From Corticium candelabrum (Eukaryota > Porifera > Homoscleromorpha > Homosclerophorida > Plakinidae), in assembly GCF_963422355.1 (NCBI RefSeq), contig NC_085100.1, positions 3,361,568-3,425,567 of the forward strand: a stretch of 64,000 bases of DNA. Direction: 5' to 3'. This document shows positions 10,908 through 22,576 of this stretch, piece by piece. Numbering within the stretch: position 1 is the stretch's first letter; each line of letters begins with the position of its first letter. The notes under the pieces are model-generated. The model did no database searches. It was not told the origin of the DNA and was given only the letters and a program-made list of their open reading frames with translations. The position numbers and the translations under genes were made by a program.

Positions 10908-13329
10908 CTAAAAGATCAATCTCTTCATCACGTGAACTATCGTGAAACACGCACAGTACAAAATAAAAATGTCCAAAAATGAAAAACACCCCACACCTTG
11001 CTTGACCTTAAAAATTTCATCTAACAACGTTATAGCTGTAAAAGATATATACATGTATACAAGCTCAGAACAGTAAACACTGAACATCGATTTAATTGTC
11101 TCTTACTTTCAGTGATCCTTACGTGTCCACGAGGAAAAAGCTTTCTGCGCAGTCGCAAGCATTCAGTGACACTCACTGCTGCTTCTTCCGATCGTTTCAA
11201 TTTATACTGACTGTACGCCAGCCAATGTAAAGCTGCAATAACAAAAAGACATTCAGTGCAATCCTATACCGTACAATCTTTCTGCTCCACATTATATAAC
11301 AGCACGTTTTCACCTTCAGCAGTGTATTCGCTAGTTGGCTCGTTGTCACGCAGTACGAGCAAAGACTCCGTGAGAAGATGGGTGGCGTTTTCGTAGTCTC
11401 GCGTCATGGCCAAAAAAGTGGCGAGGTCGACTGCAGCTGCAATGATGTACAGTTGGTTAGTAAATCAAGACAAATACCAAACAGTGTTGGAATATAGAAT
11501 TACTGTAAATAATATCTGGATGACCCTCTGGTAATTCCTTCTTCGCGAGAGTTAGAGATTCTCTCAATATTTCCATAGCCTCGTCTTTCTTTTCATCGTT
11601 ACTGAGAGCACGAGCGAGCCCTCTCCTAGCTGAACAAGAACAAAGCAAGCATCTTATCGCTTGATGCAGCGGACAGGGTCAATAAAAACGTCAGTAGAAT
11701 TAATTGCTACTGTGCATGCAGTAAGTCAAACATCTACAAACACAACGGCAAATAAAACAACCCTTTTATGACAAAGCATATATACCAGCAACTAGTAAGG
11801 ATGTCTCAAATTTGGTGGTTTCTTCAAACAATTCCACAGCTTTCTCATAAAACTCGATAGAACAAGTGCTGTCGTTTGAAACGAGGCAGCAATAGGCGAT
11901 TGTGACAAAATCTGCAGTCATTAATTGCAAATAAGAAAATTTTGTTTAGACACGTGATAAAAGAACAGTTCTTACACCATCCAACGCGATGATGGCTGCG
12001 CGGAAGAAATATGGTAATCTTGTCTAGAGCGAGTTGAGCCAACTTTGTGCCATTTAACACATCGCCTTGCATGCAATAGCAGTATGCTAGTCGTCTCATT
12101 ACTACAGAATCAATATAAGCAACGGTAATTATAATAATGTATAACTTGCATGTAACCAAGAATATAAAGTGAACAAATAATAATGTGTTTATTACACAAA
12201 CAGTAGTGTCAGCTTTGCTAATTAAGATCAAGTTCAAGTAAGAGGTTTAGACCTAGTAATACTAACTAGTTGTTTATTTTATCCAACCACACAGGTGTTC
12301 AACAAGGATGTAGATGTATTCAAACACAAAGAGCTTAGATACTCACCTAGAGCTGATGTTTCCGACACGAATAACTATATATACAGTTGCATGGAAGCAT
12401 ATAGCCACGTACGTACGCACGCACGCACACCAACAACTAACGATGTAGAGTCAATTTACCTTTCGTCAACACCTGTTATCAAAATATCATCCGTATACAA
12501 TCTGGATCAGTGATAGTTACAAAAGCCCAATATATATTGATAAATTTATAATACAAGTTATTTTAGATATTAAATCATTAAGCTATTATCAAAATTGACT
12601 TCTAACCTAATGCCAACCGCGGATGTTGTGACGGTAATATGCTTTGCCTAATCTTCATAGCCTCTTCGTACAAATCCCGAGCTTCTACTAATCGTCTGAA
12701 TGACAAATAGCAGTTGGCAAGATTTATAAGCGCTATACAGAAATTAACAAAAACAGCTCGTGAAAATACATAAACGATTAGCTGCACACAGTACTTATAG
12801 AATAATCCATCCAAAGACTCTCATTCAGCTCTTTTTTCAGATTCAACGATTTTTCATACATTTCGATTGCTTTGACAGTTTTCCCCCAATTTTTATATAT
12901 CAAGCCCAAATCATTGAGAACTAAAATGTAACCAAACATAGCGTATATGTATCAGACAGGCAATGAAAATAGCTACAGAAGCACGCGTGCGCGTATAGAT
13001 GCAAAAATGCATGCAGCGCGCAGCAAGTATAGAGATACACGCGAGCACCTACACTATACTATACAGCAACACGCAATGGCAAGAAACAATCGCACTTACC
13101 TCGCGACATGTTTCTTTTGTCTCCCCGCCTTTCATCAAATTTGAGTTGAAGAAGAAGTACCTTTTCAGCAAGAGAAAACTGAGCCAACTTGCGTCGACAG
13201 CTTGCTACCCAATGTCGAGCTACAAGTAACAACAAAGCACGGCCAACTCATGATCAGCAACACATCGGTAATATTTGTATCTCTACCAACCCTCAATCGA
13301 CAAAATTTTGTACGTTATGTGACATGTGC

Positions 13330-13385
<56 letters not shown>

Positions 13386-16300
13386 TTATGAGTTTATTTA
13401 TACAGTGGGTAAATCCCACCACTCTACATCCACTGCTAAATCTAATCTATCATTTAACATTCTAGCATAAAACCAAACGTTTCAATATCAAAGGGTAGAA
13501 ACATCCGTCTGCAGCTTCTACGTTCGCCTGGTGATGAGTGTCTTTTTCTTCCTCTCCAGCAAATGCAGCAGCTCCAGCCAAAGTTGAAGATGGTATAATG
13601 TACGAAGGCTGCATGGTATTCCAAATAGAAACATCAAAATAAGTAGGCTTGTCGTTTGTGAAATTTAGATGATAGACATCCCCAAGATGATTGAAATAAG
13701 TGCTACTGCAACGCTCCTCAAGGCGTGAATCAGTATCATCAACAAGTAACGTGTGATAGACGATGAGCATTACGAAGTCTGAATCGTAGACAGTCGTGAC
13801 CACACCCAAGGAGATGATCTCCAAATGAATCAATTGTATGTCTACACATACTGCGTATAGCCATGAGAAAATCTGGAAAGATAGGAATTCCTATCCAGAG
13901 TTTGACTGCAATCACAAATTATTGAGAAGCCATAGCGAGGCCTAACTTTGGGTTCGGAATTGCCCGCAACCAGGCTGCAGCATGAATCGATGATACGGTG
14001 TTTAGGTGAGCATTATCTCGAAGACTGCGAGATTCCTTGAGATTAGCGAAACTCTATCTGTGACTGTAGAGACTGCTGAGACATAGATGACAAGTCTGTA
14101 GTAACCTTCTTATGACAATCAGCAAAGGTGTTCCTATAATGACTATGAGCTTCATTTTCTTCAGGTACGTATATCCAGAAAGTGAGGCATCAGATGTTAC
14201 GGTTGTAAAGTAGGTCGTACCAAATGTCTGAACATAGTTGAAGTAACAAAAATAAAATCGTCGGGTAGATTTGCAACTGGAAATGAAAGCTGATGGTGCA
14301 GTTGTTTTTGCTTGTCTGAAACCAAGACCTCCTAAACACATGGGTAAAATCACCTGTTGCCATGCATGATTGGGTAAAGAAGAATGTATCAATATTTCCA
14401 AAGAATGACGGAGGCCTGCATCAAATTCAGTAAAACAAGACATGGTATGGTTAGGATGGACAGTTCGAAGAATATGATTGATCTTGCACAGACCAAGACA
14501 CGATCGAAGACAATGGAACAAGATCAGGTAAACGACTCTGCATTTAAAAACACTGTTCACACGTTGCTAATACACTCATCAAAAGAAGTGATTAGACCCA
14601 AATATTGGAGAACCAGGAGGTTCTGCTCCACTTTCGATCAAACAGATTCGACGACGCATAGCAGTTGGAAATTCTGAGAACATTTGATCATCTGTTGACG
14701 AAAATATTTCACATTTGTCTAAATTAATTGAGCTTGAGACCAAATGTAAGGCCTTTCTTCGACATCGAGTTCAATAACTGGCAAACCGCACGACGAGAGC
14801 CAATAAGAGCTTCGTATACATACATAATATCACGTATAAATACAATACATAATAATGTATTGTTACCGTATGGTCAAGTTGGAGTAGATGTACGTGATGG
14901 ATTGGAGACAGCTATTCACACTTTGAAGTCTTACATCACTACCAATAGCTGGAGAGAAAATCTACGCTGTTTTAGAGTCGATATGCGGAATGCAATCAAC
15001 GAATGCCACTGTGAAAATATTCTCCAACGATTACGTGAAGAATTTCCAGAATTATTTGCATGTGTGCAGTGGAGCTATAGTTCACCAGGAGAACTTAGGT
15101 TCGGCAAACATCGCATCCTATCAAAAGCTGGCGCTCAACAAAGAGACCCACTAGGTCCAATGCTAAACATAATAGTTCTGGACAACATCAGCAATGTTCC
15201 TGGCATAGACGTGCAACTATGGTACAGTGCTTGGATGATGGCACATTTCTTGGAGATCGAGACTGCATCTCTTCTCTGTTAGAATTGTTCTTAGCACAAG
15301 TCGTTGATGCGGTTTTCACATCAATCTGGATAAATACGAGATTTACTGGCCAACAGGGCACATACATTCTCTCAATTTTCTACTGAAATTCATAGACTTA
15401 CTGACGGATTGAAATTGCTCGGTTCACCAATCCATGGTCAGATATTTCCTTTCAAAATACGGTCGCTAAGCAGATAGACAAAGTTCTTGATGTTCAATCA
15501 CATCTCAACGACATAGACGACCCCAGGTCGAATTACACCTTTTGCGCAGTTGTTGGAGTGTTTGTACGGTCCATCACCTTTTGCGGACTATAACACCTGG
15601 TCTGACTGACAGTGAATTTTCTCGTTTGACAGAGGTTTGAGACAATCTCTTAAACTAATTACTCGCTCATCTATTCCAGATTCCTTGTGGCTCCAAGCGA
15701 CACTACCAGTTCGCACTGAATGTCTTGGTCTTAAAGAAGTACTAACCTCATCAGTGGCTGCTTTCATAGTTCATTCAGAGTCTCTTAAGAAACGCAGGTA
15801 ATTAGAACACCAAATTTGCTGAAGAGGTATTTTGTCCTGATGTTCAAGTTCAAGGCAAAAATGAAGCGTACAGTATTTTAGAAAGAAATTGCCTGCAATG
15901 TACACTTTGGATATCAACAAAGCTTCTCAGGAGAATATTCAAAACAGATACATTACAATGTTTTCAACTTCTTAATGGAAAATGGAAGTTTAAGAGGAAA
16001 AGCTCATCTGAATACAATTTCGTCGAACCATGCGGGGGCTTGGTTGCGAGCACTACCCAACCCCAATCTAGGCCTCGCCATTCCTCCGCATGCATGAATT
16101 CGTAGTTGCGATCTGAACAAGGCTCGGCATTCCGATGTTTGCTCTTCCACCATCTTCCGTTTTATGCTGTTGTGGCGCTACAATTGATCCGTTTGGTGAC
16201 CACTTAATCAGCTGCCCTAGAGGTCCGCTACGTGATCAACGTCACAATGTGAAGTAATATTCTAAGCTTCGCTTGTTCAAAACAAGCAGGTCAAAAAGAA

Positions 16301-19289
16301 CAGATCTGCTCAGGTTATAATTCAAGGAGACCAGGGGACGTATATCATCCACATTTTATGAATGGTCGGCCTGGATATTTCGATGTTAGAATCCGTAACT
16401 CTTTACAGCCTTCCTATATATTAGAAGCAGCCATCAGTCTTGGTGCAGCAGCAGAATCAGCAGAATGTGAAAAAGATGCCAGGCATGAAGCCAATGTTAC
16501 CACAGCAAGTGGTCTATTCTATCCACTAGTTTTTGAATCTCTGAGCTTCATATCATCTTTCACTCTGAAGACTTTGAAGGAATATTTTCATCATCAATCA
16601 GTGAGATACCGTTTCCTCGAGCTTTCATAAACATATTAGCTAATCAGAACAGTTATATATATATATATATATATGCATATATTCTTAATTCCATGCATTC
16701 ATCGCAATACTTGGAATGTGCTTTCATACTTTCACTATAAACGTAAAGCTGCATTTGCAATATATGCGAACGCTTGATGAGCGTCGCGTGCGACGCGTCT
16801 TGCGTGGGAGTGGCACGCGCCGCGTCACACGCGTTGTAAGCATTCATAACATGATTTCAAGGAACCGTACACGTCGCTGCATGAATTCTTGAACTGACCA
16901 CTCGCGCTTCGAATTTCTACTGGCAGAACTCTGCCGGAACACCCAGCTTGCTCAAATTCCATTTCTATATGCGTTTTCCCTTGCAATGGGTCTTTTTACA
17001 TCTTTCAGCTGATCATTCACAAACAAGGACAGCTCCCTAACAAATCTCTAGACAGCTCAACGTCGACTACAGCGTCGAAATCATCGCTCATGACCACACG
17101 TGCATTTCTAGTTAGCTGTGATTGGTCAAAATCTAGGTGATACTTTCGACGCGACGTGTATAGCTTCCGGTTGGCCGCTCAATTAGAACTCGGTTCTATT
17201 TGGACGCGTAGCGTCGACCCATTTGCAATTTGAATTCGTATGACGCGACGCTCAAGCGTTCGCGTATTGTGAATCAGCCTCTAGCATACACTCAGATAAA
17301 AACTATAGTTAGATAATAAGAGAAAGTGCGTGATCTGGCTATAGACGAGACTAAGATAGAACCGTTATGGAACGGCATCTGCAACGCTTGGCTCGTCTTA
17401 AAAATATTTCACAGCGGACCCGAAGACATACATGGGTCTTATTAGTCTCCGTCAAGTTTGCGTCTCTATTATTAGTTTTCACAAGCTTACCCTCTCTTAT
17501 TAGACCACTGAACGAATCTTTCTCTATACTGTTTTCCATAGACTCCAGAGACCTCGTCAAATACGTAAGCGCTATCTCCGGTTTAGCTATTCGGTAAACG
17601 TAACCCAAGTCTATAAGACCTGCAAAACAGTTAATTAACTTGACAAGGACAAAAGACTTAATTAATTAATAGTAGTACATTCATTCAAAAGTCGAGAGTC
17701 TTGAGACTGAGTTTCATTACTTGATTTGGTTTCCACAACTTGCAGTCTTCCTTCCGTCAAGAATCCTGCCGTTTGTTGATGTTCATAATACATAGCCAAC
17801 CAACAAGCGATCCTAACTAATTGCCCACAACTCTCATCCAACACGAGATCGCTTTCTAGAATAGCTTCTGCCACACTGTAAACGTGAAGAGATAAACTGT
17901 GAAACTCGCGCAATCGACTTCGGACTTCTTTCACAGTACGCGGGAAAATGATGGCAAAGTGAGTGCACAAAGACTGCAACCGTGAAACGTACGTTTTGTT
18001 TCTCATCGCGTATTCTACGACAGCCTGTTGAACAAGATTGTGCATCGAACAAGTGCTCGATTCCTTGTTTACCTCAACAAGAGAATATTCGGACAAGTGA
18101 CCGACGGCAGCAGTGATGCGATTGCTGCGTCCAATTTCATCATTTGACATTGGAATGGTAACCTCTCTCAGCAGGTCTACAGGAATGTTAGTAGAATGAA
18201 GAAGAGATACCGTTATCAACACGTTCATAGCATCAGAGTCACCAGACAATAACACGTCTTCAATGTTCATCTCCCAAGGAATAGAGGCGTGGGAGTCGGA
18301 AAGCAGACGTTGCTGCATCAACGTTAGCATCTTCATATCATTAGAGTCAGTTTTATTAGCCAACAATCGAAGATTTGTTCTGTTAAAGGCTCCCACGCTG
18401 TAGATATTTTCAGCTTTCAAAATTTCCTTCACGTGCATCATCCGGAAGTACCGGAGCAATTCTTCCAAGTTGGAATTCATCATTTTCATTGTCTCCAAAT
18501 GAATCTGCAGACGATGTAAGTAAGTAGAAAAATTCATCCCCGTTTTCTCCAAATACCTCCCTACATGCCTAAGCGCTAAAGGAAGAGATTCGACGGGTGG
18601 GTCTTTAGCTATTCGCCAAGCACTTTCTAATTCCCTCTCTGGTAGTTTACTAGAGTCTCCGTAACCAGCGAAATAGAGTAATACTGTTAAAGCCAGACTT
18701 TGGTTCAAGGGCTTGAGTAAAATAAAATTGCCGGGTTGTAATAGGTCGTGCTTTGACATTCTAGTAGTTATGAGAATATGACATTTTGTTTCCAAATTGG
18801 GGATATAATCGTTTATGACGTCCAAGTTGTCGGCACTGTCGTAGACTAACAAAACGTTGCCACGTTTAGCAAGAAGTAACATAAATTGTGTAAAGCTTGG
18901 AGAGATGTCCACATCTGATTGAGTATGTTTGGCAAGAACAAGCAGCTGTATACGTACAAAACCTGTTAGTGTAGAAAACAGAATACGAATACGAAGGAAG
19001 AGTACGTGATTCTTTAGAGAGTGTTGAAACGACGACTCGGACTGAGCATTGAACACAAACACTCCCCCGCCGTATAAATGTCGACAGTCTCGTGCATATG
19101 CAGCTGCCACAGCTGTCTTACCGCACCCACCCATTCCATTAATAAACTAGAAGTAAAACACAATTAAGAGTGAGATATGCATAGACATATACATAAACTT
19201 ACACACGCGTTCACATGTCCTCTCACGCACTCACCACACATGCACATAGACAACCACGCACGCACGCACAAAGTGCATACGCACACAGG

Positions 19290-19359
<70 letters not shown>

Positions 19360-20937
19360 CTACCCCGCCCTATGGGCGGTGGCAATCTGGGCGGTGGCAA
19401 TCTATCGTTGTACGCCACTTCCGCGAAGAAGACGCACCTTCCGTGACACACGCACGCAAAAGCTGCCCGGTGAGCCAGCTCACTCCGACTGCAGCGGGCG
19501 TATCTTGCACTCTGTGAGAATTAGAGGTGGTTGGCAAGCACACGTCACATCCGCATACTCGACTAATTTTGAACAAACAAACTCCGGCGCATCTCATTTC
19601 AAGCCGACAAAGTCTCGTTCCTGGCCGTCCGAGGCAGTCCGGGCAAAATCCGACTCGACAGTTTGTCTCATACGGCCGAACTCGACCGGGCCGCCGCGTT
19701 TCGCGACGATCCGAGACCGGCGTCGTGTCCATCAGCGCGTTACAGACATCCGTCAAGGCAGACGGAAGCGTGGGTTGGCGTATTATAGTAATAGGATACT
19801 ATTTGTCTCATTAAATTTGTCTTACATGTACTTTTCTCTCGGTAACTTCCATCTGTTGAAGATCAACTCTCTTGTCATTTGTCCAGAAAGCATTCGTTAT
19901 ATTCTCGAGCTCAATTTCTCGGCCAACGAAGATAGGAAAATGAATTTTTTCATATTCCAAAGGAAAGGTAGCAACTACAAATCAAAATTAGCAAATAAGA
20001 CATATTTACGATAACTAGCAATATTAATATCACCTTTGACAATGTTTTCTGTTTGATTAATCCTTACGAAACTTTGGCCCCACACGTAACAAACAAAAGC
20101 AAGCAACAACAATAGTGACAAAAGCGCAACTATCCCGTAGACTGTCACCAAAAATAAATCTCCTATTATAACACAAGTAAACAATATGCTGTAATTATTT
20201 AGTATTATATATTATCTAATTAGCATGCTAGACATCGCATGGTAGTAGAGATGTCACTACGCCAGTTGTTTGTACAAGCACTGTTCTGATTGATACATCT
20301 ATATAGATATCATGATGGTAACTCTATTTGCTGCTATTGTATGATAGTACGTTATTGGGTTGGCTGGTGTCGTTATTTAAGCATATTCTTCTATTTGTTC
20401 AAAAATCACAAACAATCAACAAGAATAAGCAAATATAATTTTCTGAACATTTCTGTTTAAATTAAATTACTGTTTGAATATCTGAAACACACACACAAAC
20501 AAAAAAAACAAACAAACAAATACACACACCCACGCGCGCACACACACAAAATTGCAAAAAATGGCAAATGAATAAAGAGCTACCATTCGTTACAGTTACG
20601 CCCCAGCCAAATGGCTGGGTTCCTGTGCACTCCGCAGGAGCTAAGCAATCTCCTGGAGCCTGGCCAGATACTCACAGGAGCACCAATTGTGACGCCAACT
20701 GTGGTGTGGGCACACGAAGTCCCACAAAGACCCTTTGTAGCAGTCCTTTGAAACACAAGTCAATGGCCAGGTACTGATCTATACTCCTGAGTCAAGAGAT
20801 GCAATTGTGTGTGAGTTTCTTGCCCAAGAAAATTATACCATAGCTCGCCATTACTGTGACTTGAACCTGCAACACTGCAAGGTCCCGGATGTATATACTC
20901 CCTAAGATAACTCTCTAACCAACTCAGCTATCGCAAC

Positions 20938-20998
<61 letters not shown>

Positions 20999-21447
20999 CA
21001 CGCACACACAAAAATGGCGAATGGCAAATGGATAAGGAGCTGCCGTTCGTTATGGTTACGCACCCAGCCAGATAGCTGTGTTTCTGTGCACTACGCAGGA
21101 GGTACGGTCCGTGCTAAGCAATTTCCTGGAGCCTGACCAGATAGCACCGACTGCGACGCCAACTGTGGTGTGGGCACCACAAGTCCCACCAGGACCCCCA
21201 GTGGCTGATGGACTTTGTCGCAGTTGGAGACCTTTGCCACCCAAGTCAATGGCCATGTACTCATTTATACTCCTAAGTCCAGACAGGCAATCTTGTGTGA
21301 GTTTCTTGCCCAAGAAAATTATCCCATAGCCCGCCATCACTGTGACTTGAACTTGCAATCCTGCAAGGTCCCGGATGTATACACTCCAAAAGATAACTCT
21401 CTAACCAACTGAGCTATCACACCACACAACACACACACACACACACA

Positions 21448-21501
<54 letters not shown>

Positions 21502-21646
21502 AGTCCAGACCAGATCAACCCAGCCCAACCCAGCACAGCACAGAACAGCACAAAGACGTACGCCTAGAGATTGACGCACCCAAGTGTACACAAATTCGCA
21601 CATGTAAGCATGCATCCCACTAGCGTATGTCAATAGTAAGTGATAA

Positions 21647-21712
<66 letters not shown>

Positions 21713-22576
21713 AATAGAGAATGCATGAATGCATAAATCAATATTATCGTTACCCCAAGTATGCTTTTGCTTGCGTTCATGATGTTTGGTTTTCAATTCT
21801 TTACCCCAAGTATGCTTTTGCTTGCGTTCATGATGTTTGGTTTTCAATTCTTTACCGCAAGTATGCTTTTGCTTGCGTTCATGATGTTTGGTTTTCAATT
21901 CTTTACCCCAAGTATGCTTTTGCTTGCGTTCATGATGTTTGGTTTTCAATTCTTCCAAAGGACCAAGCTCAGTCTCGTAGTTACCATGAAAATCACAAAG
22001 TCTACAGACTTTTAGCTTCCCTAGTAAACACATTTTACAGAATTAAACAAATCAAAGATGCTACCTAACTATATCATTACCATCATGCCATTGTTCCTGA
22101 ACTTTGCGTTCAACAAACATGGCAACTTCTATAGCGAAATTTTCGTCTGTTCTCGTTTTTTTCTCAATACCCGTATAAGAAGACATTTGATTACATATCC
22201 TGTTTTTAGAATCACAACACTCATCAGCTGTCATGCCATAGAAAACTGGTAAAATCTTTATGTTCGCTTCATCAAATGCGAGTGCTGCTTCTGCTTCCGC
22301 TTCAGGATAACGTTGGTCTTTGAAATAATGGCTCATCACAACGACAAAAAAAGGAGACATCTGAATTGCGTCAGCAATAGTTACTTGTGCTCTCTCTCCC
22401 CCTGTCAAACTTTCAACATCGAAGAACGCGACCTTTTTACGTCTCAGCATCTCATTGTATACACAACGTACGAAGTGTTTGTCTTTACCCGTATGACATA
22501 AGAACGCATCGTACTTCCATCCCTGCTCATACAGAAAAGGCTTCACACAAGACGCGTTCGACGCACTTTCTGTCAT
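10908..22576 (-). CDS. TIR-TM-NB-ARC-TPR receptor-like protein, copy 1 (1227 aa, 16 exons)
   Basis: Exons: 22576-22081, 22020-21754, 20162-20034, 19974-19847, 19146-19006, 18945-17679, 17619-17491, 13219-13100, 12920-12795, 12732-12607, 12101-11976, 11911-11786, 11629-11504, 11436-11314, 11232-11107, 11035-10908. Phases agree throughout and the sum is 3684 nt. Residues 1-165 are a TIR domain (YDAFLCHTGKD, LTGGER; E94 in YPEAE matches the family's NADase glutamate position). Residues 166-254 are a CxxC plus basic repeat linker. Residues ~257-282 form a hydrophobic helix. NB-ARC follows: FVGREIELE, P-loop GMGGCGKT (344-351), VLLVYDSADN, ITTRMSK, SLPLAL, and an MHD-like CSMHNLVQQ. TPRs fill ~810-1190 and the tail is hydrophobic. 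By family, it should be an intracellular sensor in which TPRs detect a signal, NB-ARC oligomerises and TIR signals or cleaves NAD. Function is inferred. The 4.3-kb intron at 17490-13220 holds retroelement debris. Confidence 0.85.
13462..14680 (-). pseudogene. Non-LTR retrotransposon remnant (minus copy)
   Basis: Contains the thumb-like segment (AWQQVILPMCLGGLGF, near 14370-14310) and the C-terminal module (YFDVSIWNTMQPSYI to FYPLIL, near 13650-13480), separated by stops and a noncoding stretch. It is the same family as the plus remnant but diverged. The RT core is missing, so it is 5'-truncated or was cut at the head-to-head junction near 14.7 kb. Confidence 0.7.
14728..16630 (+). pseudogene. 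Non-LTR reverse transcriptase remnant (plus copy)
   Basis: The open part at 14728-15282 covers RT fingers/palm, including DMRNAINECHCENIL and AQQRDPLGPML; many relatives have QQGDPLG, so R replaces G here. The frame then breaks several times. At about 15690-15800 a thumb-like segment (WLQATLPVRTECLGL) matches the minus remnant near 14350. The C-terminal module lies at 16358-16630. It is not translatable as one protein. Confidence 0.8.
16759..17272. mobile_element. ~510-bp MITE with GCGAACGCTTGAGCGTCGCG ends
   Basis: The left end (aatatatgcgaacgcttgatgagcgtcgcg) and right end (gacgcgacgctcaagcgttcgcgtattg) are inverted repeats of about 25 bp. The interior has no open frame of note. The corresponding spot in gene 2's intron holds a different, shorter inverted-repeat element (30233-30395), so this site was hit, or an ancestral element was remodelled, in both copies. 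Confidence 0.7.
19290..19354. repeat. (CA)n microsatellite in intron of gene 1
   Basis: A pure CA run next to a GC-rich stretch (19355-19790). That stretch has no counterpart in the gene 2 intron and contains a short tandem repeat (gggcggtggcaatct twice, 19374-19403). Confidence 0.95.
20555..20934 (-). mobile_element. tRNA-derived SINE, copy A
   Basis: Read on the minus strand, the head is gcgatagctgagttggttagagagtt (A box TAGCTGAGTTGG). About 60 bp later comes ggttcaagtcaca (B box-like GGTTCAAGTC), then a ~270-bp body ending near aaaatggcaaatg. It is flanked by CA-rich tracts on both sides and lies in the intron between the linker and TM exons of receptor gene 1. Confidence 0.82.
21012..21422 (-). 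mobile_element. tRNA-derived SINE, copy B
   Basis: Minus-strand head gatagctcagttggttagagagtt, B box-like region (caagttcaagtcaca) and the same body and tail as copy A. It lies in the same intron, between (CA)n tracts at 20938-21010 and 21428-21500. Copies A and B are in direct orientation. Body similarity is high but indels differ, so this could be two insertions or a local duplication. Confidence 0.82.
21648..21710. repeat. (TA)n microsatellite
   Basis: About 30 TA units in the intron directly downstream (minus strand) of the linker exon of gene 1. Confidence 0.95.
21754..21957 (-). repeat. 51-bp in-frame coding minisatellite (4 units) in linker exon of gene 1
   Basis: Four near-identical, abutting 51-bp units (17 codons each, core KHHERKQKHTWGKEL) lie inside exon 2, between the TIR and transmembrane exons. 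Gene 2 has one unit at the same place (33745-33795). The extra 153 bp keep the frame and add three basic, His/Lys-rich blocks on the TIR side of the predicted membrane helix. One unit has TCG in place of TWG. Confidence 0.95.

Larger units (their letters stand above)
13333..16680. mobile_element. Intronic insertion: two outward-facing non-LTR retrotransposon remnants
   Basis: Lies in the intron of gene 1 between the exons at 17491 and 13219. The same intron of gene 2 is only 650 bp. Both ends are (TA)n tracts (13333-13381, 16652-16675). A minus-strand remnant (14680 down to 13462) and a plus-strand remnant (14728 to 16630) each end in the same C-terminal module, with YFDV, LQPSYI, an A-rich stretch, EKDA(R/H)HEANV-type residues and FYPL. 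This resembles a restriction-like-endonuclease tail. The plus copy also has a reverse-transcriptase core (DMRNAINE, QQRDPLGPML). Both are broken by stops and frameshifts. The family was not pinned down beyond non-LTR with an endonuclease-like tail. Confidence 0.75.

Noticed and set aside
11845..12237. 130-codon minus-strand frame as a separate gene
   Set aside because: It spans parts of two 126-bp TPR exons and their intron by read-through; the exon model with matching phases and a paralogue explains it better.
19370..20014. Open frames of 128 (minus) and 211 (plus) codons in the gene 1 intron
   Set aside because: They overlap each other and the plus frame runs antisense across a real NB-ARC exon. 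The region is GC-rich, which lengthens chance frames, and no domain is seen.
21754..21957. CRISPR-like direct repeats
   Set aside because: The 51-bp units abut without spacers, keep an open reading frame and lie in an exon of an intron-bearing animal gene.
22061..22090. Extending the TIR exon to the in-frame stop near 22061 as a TIR-only protein
   Set aside because: A donor (G|GTAATG in gene 1, G|GTACTA in gene 2) at the same codon joins in phase to the next exon in both copies. A short TIR-only isoform by intron retention remains possible but is not shown.
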